Shown here: positions 6,935 to 13,484 of the stretch, piece after piece
How positions within the stretch are numbered: position 1 is the stretch's first letter
Layout: the number at the start of each line of letters is the position of its first letter
Assembly: GCA_021790375.1 (NCBI GenBank)
Contig: JAJYEB010000011.1
Span: 1-13,484 of the forward strand
DNA from: Chloroflexota bacterium
GTDB taxonomy: Bacteria; Chloroflexota; Limnocylindria; Limnocylindrales; CSP1-4
Direction: 5' to 3'
DNA: 13,484 nucleotides
The notes under the pieces: generated by a model
Databases searched by the model: none
Told to the model about the DNA's origin: nothing
What the model saw: only the letters and a program-made list of their open reading frames with translations
Position numbers and translations under genes: made by a program

Positions 6935-8050
6935 TCAGGCCAGGTAGCGCTTCAGTTCGGTGCCTGCTTCCTCGAGACGCTCCCGGCGGAGCGTGTAGTA
7001 CGTCATCGTGCCCTCGTCGGTCACCGTCACCAGCCCGGCCGCCCGGAGCTGGGCAAGGTGGTGCTTGATGGTCGGCTTGGACAAGTCCATCTGCTGCGCG
7101 ATCTCCGTCAGGTACATGTCCCGATCGGCGAGCAGGCGCAGGATCCGGAGCCGCTGCGGGTCGCCGAGGGCGCGGTAGAGGAGCACCGTCGCGGGCGGGG
7201 CCTCCCACTGCCCCTGCTCGCCCAGCGCGGCGTCGGCGACGGGGTAGCAGAAGAGCCGCCAGCCCTGTCCCGCGATGACCCAGTTGTAGGGCCGAGCGAA
7301 GTAGCTCGGCGCAAGGACGACGCGCCGGACCGCGGGATCGGGCAGGAAGCGGATCCCCTCGGTCGTCCGCTCGATCAGCTCGCCGGCCGGCAGGGCAAGG
7401 TCCGCCTGGCGCGAGGCGACATCGCGGTCCAGGATCCGGCGCACGCGATCCTCCACCGACTGGAACGGCTCCAGCCACGCACGCAACGCGAGGTGCAGGC
7501 GCTCGGTGGTGCCGACGGGATCGCGCAGGATGGCGCGCAGCGCTGCCAGGCTCCGTCCGTCGACGGACGAGGCCATTCGCGCCTCGATGGCGGCGACCGC
7601 CTCGCGGTCTCCGCCCAGCGCGCGCTCGACGTCTGCCTCGAGGGCAAGGTCCGGCGCGTCCTGGGTCCGGCGCAGCAGCGCGCGCGCGACGTCGCGGGGA
7701 GGCATCGCCTCGACGGCCGCGACGAGCCCCGCCGCGTCCCGGATCTCGGGATGGGCCACGACGACGCCGGCTACCTCGGCCGCGACCCCTTCGTGCTCCT
7801 CGCCTCCGACGAAGTTGCCGGCCCGCACGTCGGCCGGGAGGGAAGCCCGGGCCTGGCGCAGCCAGCGCTGGTCGTCCGTCGTCAGCTCGGCCACGTCGAC
7901 TCCGCCGAGCGCCAGGCTGACGAGGAAGTCGTAGGCGGTCCGGGCGTCGAACTCGACGGAGTACCGTGCGGTGGTTGCAGCCAGCCCGCGCACCAGCGGC
8001 CCCTGCGAGGTTGCCCGCTGGTTCCGATTGCGGCCTTCGTTCCGAACCAT
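6935..8050 (-). CDS. ArsR-type winged-helix transcription regulator with large N-terminal domain
   Basis: Encodes 371 aa. Residues about 289-350 form an ArsR/HTH_5 winged helix: LYRALGDPQRLRILRLLADRDMYLTEIAQQMDLSKPTIKHHLAQLRAAGLV, shown here by its key parts ALGDPxRLRIL, LSKPTIKHHL and LRAAGLV, followed by a wing ending in YYTLRRERL. The first 280 residues form a mostly helical acidic/Ala-rich domain without a recognised motif, presumably for ligand binding or dimerisation. The ELCVCDL-type metal site of ArsR/SmtB metal sensors is absent, so the signal is unlikely to be sensed that way. ATG 8050 has GGAG 10 nt upstream. A TTGACA-N17-TAGCTT promoter with an inverted repeat over the -10 lies just upstream, suggesting autorepression. 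Regulator assignment is firm; effector and full target set are unknown. Confidence 0.88.
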   Translation of the reverse strand: MVRNEGRNRNQRATSQGPLVRGLAATTARYSVEFDARTAYDFLVSLALGGVDVAELTTDDQRWLRQARASLPADVRAGNFVGGEEHEGVAAEVAGVVVAHPEIRDAAGLVAAVEAMPPRDVARALLRRTQDAPDLALEADVERALGGDREAVAAIEARMASSVDGRSLAALRAILRDPVGTTERLHLALRAWLEPFQSVEDRVRRILDRDVASRQADLALPAGELIERTTEGIRFLPDPAVRRVVLAPSYFARPYNWVIAGQGWRLFCYPVADAALGEQGQWEAPPATVLLYRALGDPQRLRILRLLADRDMYLTEIAQQMDLSKPTIKHHLAQLRAAGLVTVTDEGTMTYYTLRRERLEEAGTELKRYLA

Positions 8051-8074
8051 GACGTGTCAGCTCCAACGTCTTAA

Positions 8075-8094
8075 TGTTAGATGGAAAGCTAACA
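8075..8094. promoter_or_regulatory. Operator-like inverted repeat over the regulator promoter
   Basis: TGTTAG (8075-8080) and CTAACA (8089-8094) are perfect 6-bp inverted arms with an 8-nt spacer. The site covers the -10 box of the ArsR-type gene (minus strand) and lies 25-44 nt before its ATG. The same arms and spacing recur at 6865-6884. Binding by the encoded regulator is an inference. Confidence 0.72.
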
Positions 8095-8114
8095 CACGGG
8101 AGCCGCGATGTCAA
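8086..8114 (-). promoter_or_regulatory. Sigma-70-type promoter of the ArsR-type gene
   Basis: Read on the minus strand: a consensus -35 TTGACA (8114-8109), a 17-nt spacer, then -10 TAGCTT (8091-8086). It is the best promoter match in the window and stands out in the GC-rich surroundings. The predicted transcription start is near 8079, giving a leader of about 28 nt. The -10 lies inside the inverted repeat, so repressor binding would block polymerase. Confidence 0.7.
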
Positions 8115-8147
8115 GGCCGCGACGCCCGCGAGCGGTCCTCCGGCGGC

Positions 8148-8181
8148 CCTGCCGGCGGGCGTCGGGCGCTCTGCCGGCAGG
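8148..8181 (+). repeat. Inverted repeat in the divergent region before the M16 genes
   Basis: CCTGCCGGC (8148-8156) and GCCGGCAGG (8173-8181) are perfect 9-bp inverted arms with a 16-nt gap; the right arm includes the palindrome CTGCCGGCAG (8171-8180). It lies about 70 nt before the M16 start, next to a CACAAT box (8188-8193) that could be a weak -10. It could be an operator or an RNA hairpin; chance is possible at this GC content. Confidence 0.25.
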
Positions 8182-8253
8182 GATGGCACAATCGACGGAC
8201 CGCGCGTCAGTCGGCGGTCCCGACAGGTCGTGCCGGGCCAGATCGGAGGTCGC

Positions 8254-9567
8254 ATGCCCGGGATCGACCCGAGCTTCCCCGTGGTCCACTTCGCCGAGCG
8301 CCGGCTGGTCAACGGCCTGCGCGTCATCGTCGCGCCGGACCACCTCGCGCCCGTCGTGGCGATCAACGTCTGGTACGACGTGGGCTCGAAGCACGAGCGT
8401 CCCGGACGGACCGGCTTCGCGCACCTGTTCGAGCACCTGATGTTCCAGGGGTCGCGCCACGTGGGCAAGGCGGAACACCTGGCGATCGTCGAGGCCGCGG
8501 GTGGCGTGGTCAACGGCACCACGTACTTCGACCGCACCAACTACTTCGAGACGCTGCCGTCGCATCGCCTCGAGCTCGGGCTGTGGCTCGAGGCGGACCG
8601 CATGGCCACCCTGCTGGATGCGGTCAACCAGGAGAACCTGGACAACCAGCGGGACGTGGTCAAGAACGAGAAGCGGCAGAGTTACGACAACCGGCCGTAC
8701 GGCTCGTTCTACGAGCGGCTGCTGGGGGCCGTCATGCCTTCGGACCACCCCTACCACCACATCCCGATCGGCTCCATGGCGGACCTCGACGCGGCGTCGC
8801 TGGAGGACGTGCGCGCGTTCTTCCGTACCTACTACGCGCCCGACAACGCGGTGCTGGCGATCGCCGGCGACGTGGACCCCGACGAGGCGTTCGCCGCCGC
8901 CGCGCGCATGTTCGAGCCCATCGCGCCCAGCCCGGGGATCCCCCCGCTCGGCGATCTCAGCCTGGTGCCGCACATCGGACGCGAGGTGCGCGAGGAGATC
9001 CCCGACCGGGTGCCGCTGGTGCGAGTGCACTTCGGCTACCGGACGCCCCCCTTCGGCACGCCGGCCTTCGATGCGCTGGAGGTCGCGACGCAGATCGCGG
9101 CCGGAGGCCAGGGGAGCAGGCTGCACCGGCGGCTTGTCCGGGAGCTCCGCATCGCCCAGGACGTCGTGCTGTTCATGCTGCCGCTGGTCGAGGGCGCGTC
9201 GGTGCTCGCGGGGTGGGTGACCGTCCGGCCCGAGAGCGATGCCGCCACGGTGGAGCGCGCCTTCCGCGCGGAGATGGATCGCCTGGCCGGCGAGCCGGTG
9301 ACGGATGACGAGCTGGCGCGTGCCCGGGCGCTCATCGAATCGGAGGAACTTGCCGCGCTCGGACGGGTGGAGGAGGTCGCGGACCGGCTCGCCATGTACG
9401 CGACGCTGTTCGACCGCCCCGGGATGGTGAACGAGCAGCTCGACCGGTACCTGGCCGTCGATGCGCCGGCCATCCGCCGGGTGATGGCGGACGTCGTGCG
9501 CCCCGACAACGTCGCGGTGCTCACGTACGTCCCCGCCGAGGGCACAGCGCCGGAGGCGGCGGCATGA
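8254..9567 (+). CDS. M16 family zinc peptidase, catalytic subunit
   Basis: Encodes 437 aa, the usual size of an M16B half-subunit. The inverted zinc motif HLFEH is at residues 57-61 (His57, Glu60, His61), with the third zinc ligand Glu139 in VKNEKRQSYDN about 77 residues on, as in pitrilysin-type peptidases. The N-terminal segment VVHFAERRLVNGLRVIVAPDHLAPVVA is shown here only by its core, NGLRVIV, typical of the family. It has no signal peptide, so it is probably cytosolic. ATG 8254 has GGAGG (8245-8249) upstream; the frame stays open to 8074, but that stretch lacks family similarity and overlaps the regulator promoter. The stop overlaps the next gene's ATG (ATGA). That gene lacks the zinc motif, so the two products probably form a heterodimer. 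Substrate unknown. Confidence 0.94.
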   Translation: MPGIDPSFPVVHFAERRLVNGLRVIVAPDHLAPVVAINVWYDVGSKHERPGRTGFAHLFEHLMFQGSRHVGKAEHLAIVEAAGGVVNGTTYFDRTNYFETLPSHRLELGLWLEADRMATLLDAVNQENLDNQRDVVKNEKRQSYDNRPYGSFYERLLGAVMPSDHPYHHIPIGSMADLDAASLEDVRAFFRTYYAPDNAVLAIAGDVDPDEAFAAAARMFEPIAPSPGIPPLGDLSLVPHIGREVREEIPDRVPLVRVHFGYRTPPFGTPAFDALEVATQIAAGGQGSRLHRRLVRELRIAQDVVLFMLPLVEGASVLAGWVTVRPESDAATVERAFRAEMDRLAGEPVTDDELARARALIESEELAALGRVEEVADRLAMYATLFDRPGMVNEQLDRYLAVDAPAIRRVMADVVRPDNVAVLTYVPAEGTAPEAAA

Positions 9568-11006
9568 GCCAGGAACACACGATGAGCGGCGCGACCCACG
9601 CTCCGGAACGGCCCCACTCGGCAGGGAGCCTCGACGTCCTCGACGTCCGCCCCCTTCCCGGGCAGCCGCGCACCTACCATTTCCCGGGCTTCACCCGCAC
9701 CGTGCTTCCCAACGGGCTCACCGTGCTGGTGTCGCAGCTGGCCGGGCGCCCCCTGCTCACCGCCGAGCTCCTGCTCGAGGGCGGCGCAGGGCGCGAGGAC
9801 CCGGCGCGCGCCGGCGTGACGGTCCTCACCGCGGAGTCCCTGACCGAGGGGACCGTCCACCACGACGCCATCGGGCTCATCGAGGCCGCGGAGCGACTCG
9901 GGGCGGGGATCCAGGCGGGCGCCGGCTGGGAGACCACCGCCGGGACCATCGACGTCCCGCGCCGGAACCTCGCGGCCGCGCTCGATCTGCTGGCCGATGT
10001 GATGCTCGAGCCGACCTTCCCGGAGGAGGAGGTCGTCCGCCTGCGCGCCGAGCGGATCAACAGCCTGCTGCAGGCACGCGCGGATCCCCGGCGACGCGCC
10101 GAACGGGCGTTCGCGGCCACCATCTACGCCGCGAGCTCGCCGTTCGCCCGCCCCATCGCGGGGACCGAGGAGACGGTGCCCGCGCTCGACCGCGACGCGC
10201 TTGCCGCCCTGTACCCGGAGCTGCTGGACCCCCGCCGGGCCACGTTCCTCGTTGCCGGCGACGTGGCGGGCATCCCGGTGGTGGACCTGGTCGGCGAGCG
10301 GTTCGGCCGATGGACCGGCCGCGGCGAGCTGCCGGGCCCGGTGCCCCTCGATGCGACGCCTCACCCTGCGGGTCGCCGGGTCGTGATCGTCGACCGGCCG
10401 GGCTCGCCGCAGACCGAGGTCCGGATCGGCCACGTGGGGTTGCCCAGGCACATTCCCGATTACCACGCCGTCGTGGTCATGAGCGCGATCCTGGGCGGCC
10501 TCTTCGACTCCCGCCTGCAGCGGCTGCTCCGGGAGGAGCGCGGGTACACGTACGGGGTGCATGCCGGCTTCGATCTCCGGCGCGTCCCGGGTCCGTTCGC
10601 CGTGCGGATGGCCGTGCAGACGGAGGTCACGGCCCCCGCGGTCCGCGATGCGCTCGATGTGCTCGCCCGGATGCCGGCCGAGCCCCCCACCCCGCAGGAG
10701 CTCGCCGCGGCCCGCGATTTCCTGATCGGCGTCTTCCCGCTGCGGTTCGAGTCCGCATCGCAGGTCGTGGGCGCGATTGCGGGGCTGGTCTCGCTCGGCC
10801 TTCCGGACGACGAACTGGACCGCTACCGGCCGGCCATCGCGGCGGTGACCGCCGAGGAAGTCGTGGCGGCGGCGGCGCACGTGCGCGCGGCCGACGCGAG
10901 CGTGGTGCTGGTGGGCGACGCGGCCCGCATCGAGCCGGGACTCCGCGAGATGCTGGGCCCGGTCGAGGTCGAGCGCGACCAGCTCCTGCCGGGCGCGGAG
11001 GCGTAG
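9564..11006 (+). CDS. M16 family peptidase homologue, non-catalytic subunit
   Basis: Encodes 480 aa. The family fold is recognisable from RTVLPNGLTVLVSQ, the GGLFDSRLQRLLREERG segment and the middle FLVAGDV. Where the HxxEH motif should be, the sequence reads LTAESLTEG, so zinc cannot be bound and the subunit should be inactive alone. It keeps the Arg/Tyr substrate-binding pair of M16 C-terminal domains in LREERGYTYG (Arg323, Tyr330), which the upstream catalytic subunit lacks. This division of labour matches known M16B heterodimers. ATG 9564 has GGAGG 7 nt upstream and overlaps the previous stop; ATG 9582, with AGGA 7 nt upstream, is an alternative. No signal peptide. It abuts the MFS gene. 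Confidence 0.92.
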   Translation: MSQEHTMSGATHAPERPHSAGSLDVLDVRPLPGQPRTYHFPGFTRTVLPNGLTVLVSQLAGRPLLTAELLLEGGAGREDPARAGVTVLTAESLTEGTVHHDAIGLIEAAERLGAGIQAGAGWETTAGTIDVPRRNLAAALDLLADVMLEPTFPEEEVVRLRAERINSLLQARADPRRRAERAFAATIYAASSPFARPIAGTEETVPALDRDALAALYPELLDPRRATFLVAGDVAGIPVVDLVGERFGRWTGRGELPGPVPLDATPHPAGRRVVIVDRPGSPQTEVRIGHVGLPRHIPDYHAVVVMSAILGGLFDSRLQRLLREERGYTYGVHAGFDLRRVPGPFAVRMAVQTEVTAPAVRDALDVLARMPAEPPTPQELAAARDFLIGVFPLRFESASQVVGAIAGLVSLGLPDDELDRYRPAIAAVTAEEVVAAAAHVRAADASVVLVGDAARIEPGLREMLGPVEVERDQLLPGAEA

Positions 11007-12251
11007 ACGGCCACCCGCCTGCCGGCTCTTCGGTCGCGCGACTACCGGCGCTTCCTGGCCGGCGTCTTCGTCTCCAACGTCGGCTCGTGGATGCAGACCA
11101 CCGCGCTCGGATGGCTGGTGCTCGCGCTCACGAACTCGCCCGCGCTGCTGGGCGTGGTCTCGGCGGCCTCCACCGCACCGGTGCTGCTCCTGTCGCTCTA
11201 CGCCGGCGTGCTGGCCGACCGGATCGACCGCCGGAAGCTGCTCTCCGGCAGCCAGATCGCGCAGGCTCTCTTCGCCGCCCTGCTCGCCGTGCTGACGATG
11301 GCCCACGTGATCGTGTTCTGGCAGATCGCCCTGCTGGCCCTGCTCGCCGGAACGGCACAGGCCCTGGGCAGCCCGGCCTTTCAGGCGATCGTGCCCGCCC
11401 TGGTGGGGCGGGAGGCGGTGGGCAACGCGATCGCGCTGAACAGTGCGCAGTTCAACCTGAGCCGCGTCATCGGGCCGGTGGTCGCCGGGGTGCTGGTGGG
11501 GCTGGTGGGGGAGGCCACCAGCTTCTGGCTCAACGCGGTGAGCTTCGGTGCCGTGGTGTACGTGCTGACCACCGTCCGGATGCCTTCCGACGCCGCGCTC
11601 GAACGGGTGGAGCAGAGCGTATGGGGGCACCTGGTCGACGGCCTGGACTACGTGCGGGGGCGGCGGGAACTGCTCTTCCTGCTGGTGCTCGCGGCCGTGC
11701 CGACCATCTTCCTGCTGCCGTACCTGACGCTGCTCCCCGTGTTTGCCCGGAACGTGCTGTCGATCGGGGCGCCGGGGCTCGGGCTGCTCACGGCGGCCAT
11801 GGGGACCGGGGCGTTGCTGGGAGCCCTGGCGGTGGCGATCCTCCGGCCCGGCGGCGGCGACGGGCGCCTCATGCTCGGCGGGCTCCTGGTGATGGGGCTC
11901 GGGGTCGTGGCGTTCGCGATGTCCAGATCGACCGCGCTCTCCTGCCTGGCCCTGGCCGTCACCGGGGCCGCGCAGGTCTGGTACTTCACCAGCGCCAACA
12001 CGCTCGTGCAACTGCTGTCGCCCGGCCGGCTGCGCGGCCGCATCCTCAGCCTGTACGTCCTGACGTCGTTCGGGGTGATGCCGATCGGCAGCCTGGGGGC
12101 CGGCACGCTCGCCCAGCTGATCGGGGCGCCGACCACGCTGATCGTCGGGGCCGGGATCGCCGCTGTCGGCGCGACGGCCACGATCGTGGCCTGCCCGCAG
12201 CTGTGGTCACTGCACGGGTCCGTGCTCCTTCCTCGCCCGGAACAGGCCTGA
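11007..12251 (+). CDS. MFS transporter (DHA3/EntS-like), probable ACG start
   Basis: Encodes about 414 aa from 11007; a start at the first ATG (11091) would give 386 aa. The reading begins TATRLPALRSRDYRRFLAG and continues VSNVGSWMQTTALGWLVL, the usual N-terminus of MFS_3-type exporters, so the true start lies before 11091 and the ATG there would cut through helix 1. No ATG, GTG or TTG codon exists in frame between the preceding TAG (11004-11006) and 11091. GGAGG at 10997-11001 lies 5 nt before ACG 11007, which sits where ATG would be expected. The LADRIDRRKLL loop between helices 2 and 3 is the MFS motif A region; about 10-12 hydrophobic helices follow. Substrate unknown; it may export the product of the M16 pair (inference from operon position). 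A single-base error or mutation in the start codon is possible. Confidence 0.88.
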   Translation, partial: TATRLPALRSRDYRRFLAGVFVSNVGSWMQTTALGWLVLALTNSPALLGVVSAASTAPVLLLSLYAGVLADRIDRRKLLSGSQIAQALFAALLAVLTMAHVIVFWQIALLALLAGTAQALGSPAFQAIVPALVGREAVGNAIALNSAQFNLSRVIGPVVAGVLVGLVGEATSFWLNAVSFGAVVYVLTTVRMPSDAALERVEQSVWGHLVDGLDYVRGRRELLFLLVLAAVPTIFLLPYLTLLPVFARNVLSIGAPGLGLLTAAMGTGALLGALAVAILRPGGGDGRLMLGGLLVMGLGVVAFAMSRSTALSCLALAVTGAAQVWYFTSANTLVQLLSPGRLRGRILSLYVLTSFGVMPIGSLGAGTLAQLIGAPTTLIVGAGIAAVGATATIVACPQLWSLHGSVLLPRPEQA

Positions 12252-12265
12252 CCGGGACGCCCGGG

Positions 12266-12293
12266 CGGCGCCTGCAACCTTTGCGGGGCGCCG
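12266..12293 (+). terminator. Candidate terminator hairpin after the MFS gene
   Basis: CGGCGCC (12266-12272) pairs with GGCGCCG (12287-12293); inside, GCAA (12274-12277) pairs with TTGC (12281-12284) around the loop CCT, with small bulges. It lies 15 nt after the MFS stop. No T-run follows. The rest of the 12252-12410 gap shows no gene. Confidence 0.45.
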
Positions 12294-12410
12294 TGCCTCA
12301 AGTGGGTATGTGCGTGACCGCCCCGGGCGGCCGGCACCCACCGGGCCCAGGGATGCCGCATCCGCCCGGGATCGGACCAGGCGACACCACACCAGGCGAG
12401 GACCAGCCCC

Positions 12411-12965
12411 ATGCATCTGCCCGGCGGAGTTCGAATCATTCGCGGCGCCGTGGTCGCGATCGTCGCCGTCCTGATGGTCGGCGGCGCCGCGTTCGCGGCC
12501 CACACCGTGGTGGCTCCCGCGCCGGCGACGACGCTCCCGCTCTCCGGGGGCACGTCGACGGGTCCCGGCGCGGGTTCCACCCTCCGGCTCCGGCTGGCCG
12601 AAGCGGCAGCGGAGGCGGCCGATCCCACCGACACGCCCGAGCCGACCGAGACGCCACGGGCGGCCGAGCCCGCCGAGACGCCCGATCCCGCCGAGACGCC
12701 CGATCCCACCGAGACGCCCGAGCCGACCGAGACGCCACGGGCGGCCGGGGCGGTGGAGGCGGCCGAGCCCGCCGAGACGCCCGATCCCGCCGAGACGCCC
12801 GATCCCACCGAGACGCCCGAGCCGACGGCAGACCCCGAAGGCGGGGATGGCGGCACTCAGGCGGTGCCTGGCTCACAGGACGACCGGGGCGGTGCCGCGC
12901 CCGCGGGCACGCCCTCGGGCGGCGATGGGTCCGGTGACGGCGCCGGCGGCCAGGGCGGCGACTAG
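12411..12965 (+). CDS. Secreted or membrane-anchored Pro/Glu/Thr-rich repeat protein
   Basis: Encodes 184 aa. ATG 12411 has a GAGGA about 8 nt upstream. Residues about 9-32 form a hydrophobic segment after a short basic N-terminus (IIRGAVVAIVAVLMVGGAAFA), either a signal peptide with an AFA-A type cleavage site or a membrane anchor. From about residue 66 the protein consists of repeated hexapeptide-like units such as AETPDP, TETPEP and TETPRA, built on duplicated DNA; the tail is Gly/Asp/Ser-rich and acidic. No enzyme domain is visible. Such Pro-rich stretches usually act as wall-spanning or extended linkers. The ECF sigma gene starts 27 nt after its stop, so a shared transcript or regulatory link is plausible, but nothing in the sequence resembles an anti-sigma domain. 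Function unknown. Confidence 0.75.
   Translation: MHLPGGVRIIRGAVVAIVAVLMVGGAAFAAHTVVAPAPATTLPLSGGTSTGPGAGSTLRLRLAEAAAEAADPTDTPEPTETPRAAEPAETPDPAETPDPTETPEPTETPRAAGAVEAAEPAETPDPAETPDPTETPEPTADPEGGDGGTQAVPGSQDDRGGAAPAGTPSGGDGSGDGAGGQGGD
12621..12826 (+). repeat. Nested direct repeats in the Pro/Glu/Thr-rich gene
   Basis: A perfect 69-bp direct repeat occupies 12659-12727 and 12758-12826 (offset 99 nt). An overlapping near-perfect repeat of about 47 bp starts at 12621 and 12702 (offset 81 nt, one mismatch, C/G at 12632/12713). Inside, an 18-nt unit, GAGACGCCCGATCCC plus GCC or ACC, recurs. All offsets are multiples of three, so expansions stay in frame. Confidence 0.85.
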
Positions 12966-12979
12966 AGGAGAAACGGCGC

Positions 12980-12985
12980 TACGAT
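12980..12985 (+). promoter_or_regulatory. Candidate -10 box for a leaderless sigma factor transcript
   Basis: TACGAT, followed by seven bases and then GTG 12993. The arrangement matches that before the malic enzyme gene. No clear -35 box; it falls in the short gap after the repeat-protein gene. Confidence 0.35.
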
Positions 12986-12992
12986 CGGCGGC

Positions 12993-13484
12993 GTGGACGA
13001 CCGCGCCCTCGTCGAGGCCGTCATCCGTGGCGACCAGCACGCGTTCGAGCAGATCGTCGAGCGCGAGACGGCCGCTGTCTTCCACGCCTGCTATCGCATC
13101 CTGGGACGCCTCCACGACGCCGAGGATGCGACCCAGGAGAGTTTCGTGACCGCCTACCGGGCGCTGGGCACGTTTCGCGGCGACGGCACGCTGGCCGCAT
13201 GGCTGGCGCGCATCGCCGTGCGACAGGCTCTCCGTGCGGCCACGCGCCGGCGCGAGTCCGTGCCCATCGACGGGGAGGCCGGCGTGGCCCTCGCGTCGGG
13301 CTTCGGGGATCCGCTCGGGGACGCGCTGGACGCGGAGCGAGGGCGCCTGGTCCGGGCCGCGGTCGCCGGGCTGCCGGAGCCGTACCGGGAGATCATCGCG
13401 CTGCGCTTCTTCGCCGAGCTGTCGCTCGTGGAGATCGCGCAGGCGACTGATCGCCCGATCGGGACCGTCAAGTCCTACCTGCAC
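12993..13484 (+). CDS. ECF-type RNA polymerase sigma factor, extreme C-terminus beyond window edge
   Basis: The frame is open for 164 codons to the right edge. Region 2 (about residues 5-70) shows DQHAFEQIVE and the hallmark DAEDATQESFVTAYRAL. Region 4 (about 120-164) shows LPEPYREIIALRFF, then LSLVEIAQATDRPIGTVKSYLH, the DNA-reading helix-turn-helix. No extra domain lies between them, which fits a small group IV (ECF) sigma. Only a few C-terminal residues are probably missing, unless an additional domain follows. GTG 12993 is favoured by the TACGAT box 7 nt upstream; ACG 12981, in frame 10 nt after an AGGAG, would add four residues. An anti-sigma gene would be expected nearby and may lie to the right of the window. 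The preceding Pro-rich protein is the only visible candidate partner. Confidence 0.92.
   Translation, partial: MDDRALVEAVIRGDQHAFEQIVERETAAVFHACYRILGRLHDAEDATQESFVTAYRALGTFRGDGTLAAWLARIAVRQALRAATRRRESVPIDGEAGVALASGFGDPLGDALDAERGRLVRAAVAGLPEPYREIIALRFFAELSLVEIAQATDRPIGTVKSYLH

Noticed and set aside
6935..8050. Metal-sensing ArsR/SmtB repressor
   Set aside because: The Cys-based metal-binding motif is absent and the protein is three times the usual length.
8074..8253. Upstream extension of the first M16 frame
   Set aside because: It lacks family similarity, begins inside the regulator's operator, and a well-placed GGAGG supports ATG 8254.
9036..12011. Minus-strand open frame of about 990 codons opposite the M16 and MFS genes
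   Set aside because: Same antisense artefact; composition is low-complexity and the opposite strand encodes recognisable proteins.
12621..12826. CRISPR-like array
   Set aside because: The repeats are in frame, coding, unequal in spacing and lack unique spacers.
10310..12937. Long plus-strand open frame spanning the second M16 gene, the MFS gene and the repeat protein
   Set aside because: It is in another frame from all three recognisable genes, and its product is Arg/Gly/Ala-rich without motifs.

Overview
The window is very GC-rich DNA (by eye well above 65-70 % G+C). It has a strong third-position GC bias, and several genes start at GTG with no Shine-Dalgarno but a TANNNT box 6-7 nt upstream, the pattern of leaderless transcripts. 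This suggests a high-GC Gram-positive-type or Chloroflexota-like bacterium. The Chloroflexota guess rests on the divergent carbamoyl-phosphate synthetase (CPS) and on general resemblance, and it is an inference. No rRNA, tRNA, CRISPR array, transposase or phage gene was seen.

Layout, left to right. (1) Minus strand, cut by the left edge: the N-terminal two thirds of a malic enzyme. (2) A divergent intergenic region of about 300 nt with overlapping hairpins that may form a carA leader. (3) Plus-strand operon carA-carB-small membrane protein, joined by 4-nt stop/start overlaps (GTGA, then ATGA) and closed by a 13-bp perfect hairpin. The CPS subunits are complete but divergent: carB has an Ala/Gly/Pro/Arg N-terminal extension built on a 15-bp tandem repeat, and a 43-residue insertion in its central domain. 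(4) Minus strand: a small unknown protein (73 aa) and a 371-aa regulator with a C-terminal ArsR-type helix-turn-helix. The promoters of both carry the same inverted repeat, GTTAG-N8-CTAAC, so a small autoregulated regulon is likely. (5) Plus strand, divergent from the regulator: two M16 peptidase genes (one catalytic, one lacking the zinc motif) overlapping by ATGA, then an MFS transporter gene abutting the second peptidase. The transporter seems to start at ACG, not ATG. (6) A secreted or membrane-anchored Pro/Glu/Thr-rich repeat protein, followed 27 nt later by an ECF-type RNA polymerase sigma factor cut by the right edge.

How the parts may work together. carA and carB make carbamoyl phosphate for pyrimidine and arginine synthesis; their membrane-protein partner is unexplained. 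The ArsR-type protein probably represses itself and the 73-aa gene. The M16 pair should form one heterodimeric zinc peptidase, and its coupling to an MFS exporter suggests peptide processing and export, though no substrate gene is visible. The repeat protein and the sigma factor may form an envelope-linked signalling unit. These functional links are inferences from gene order and motifs.
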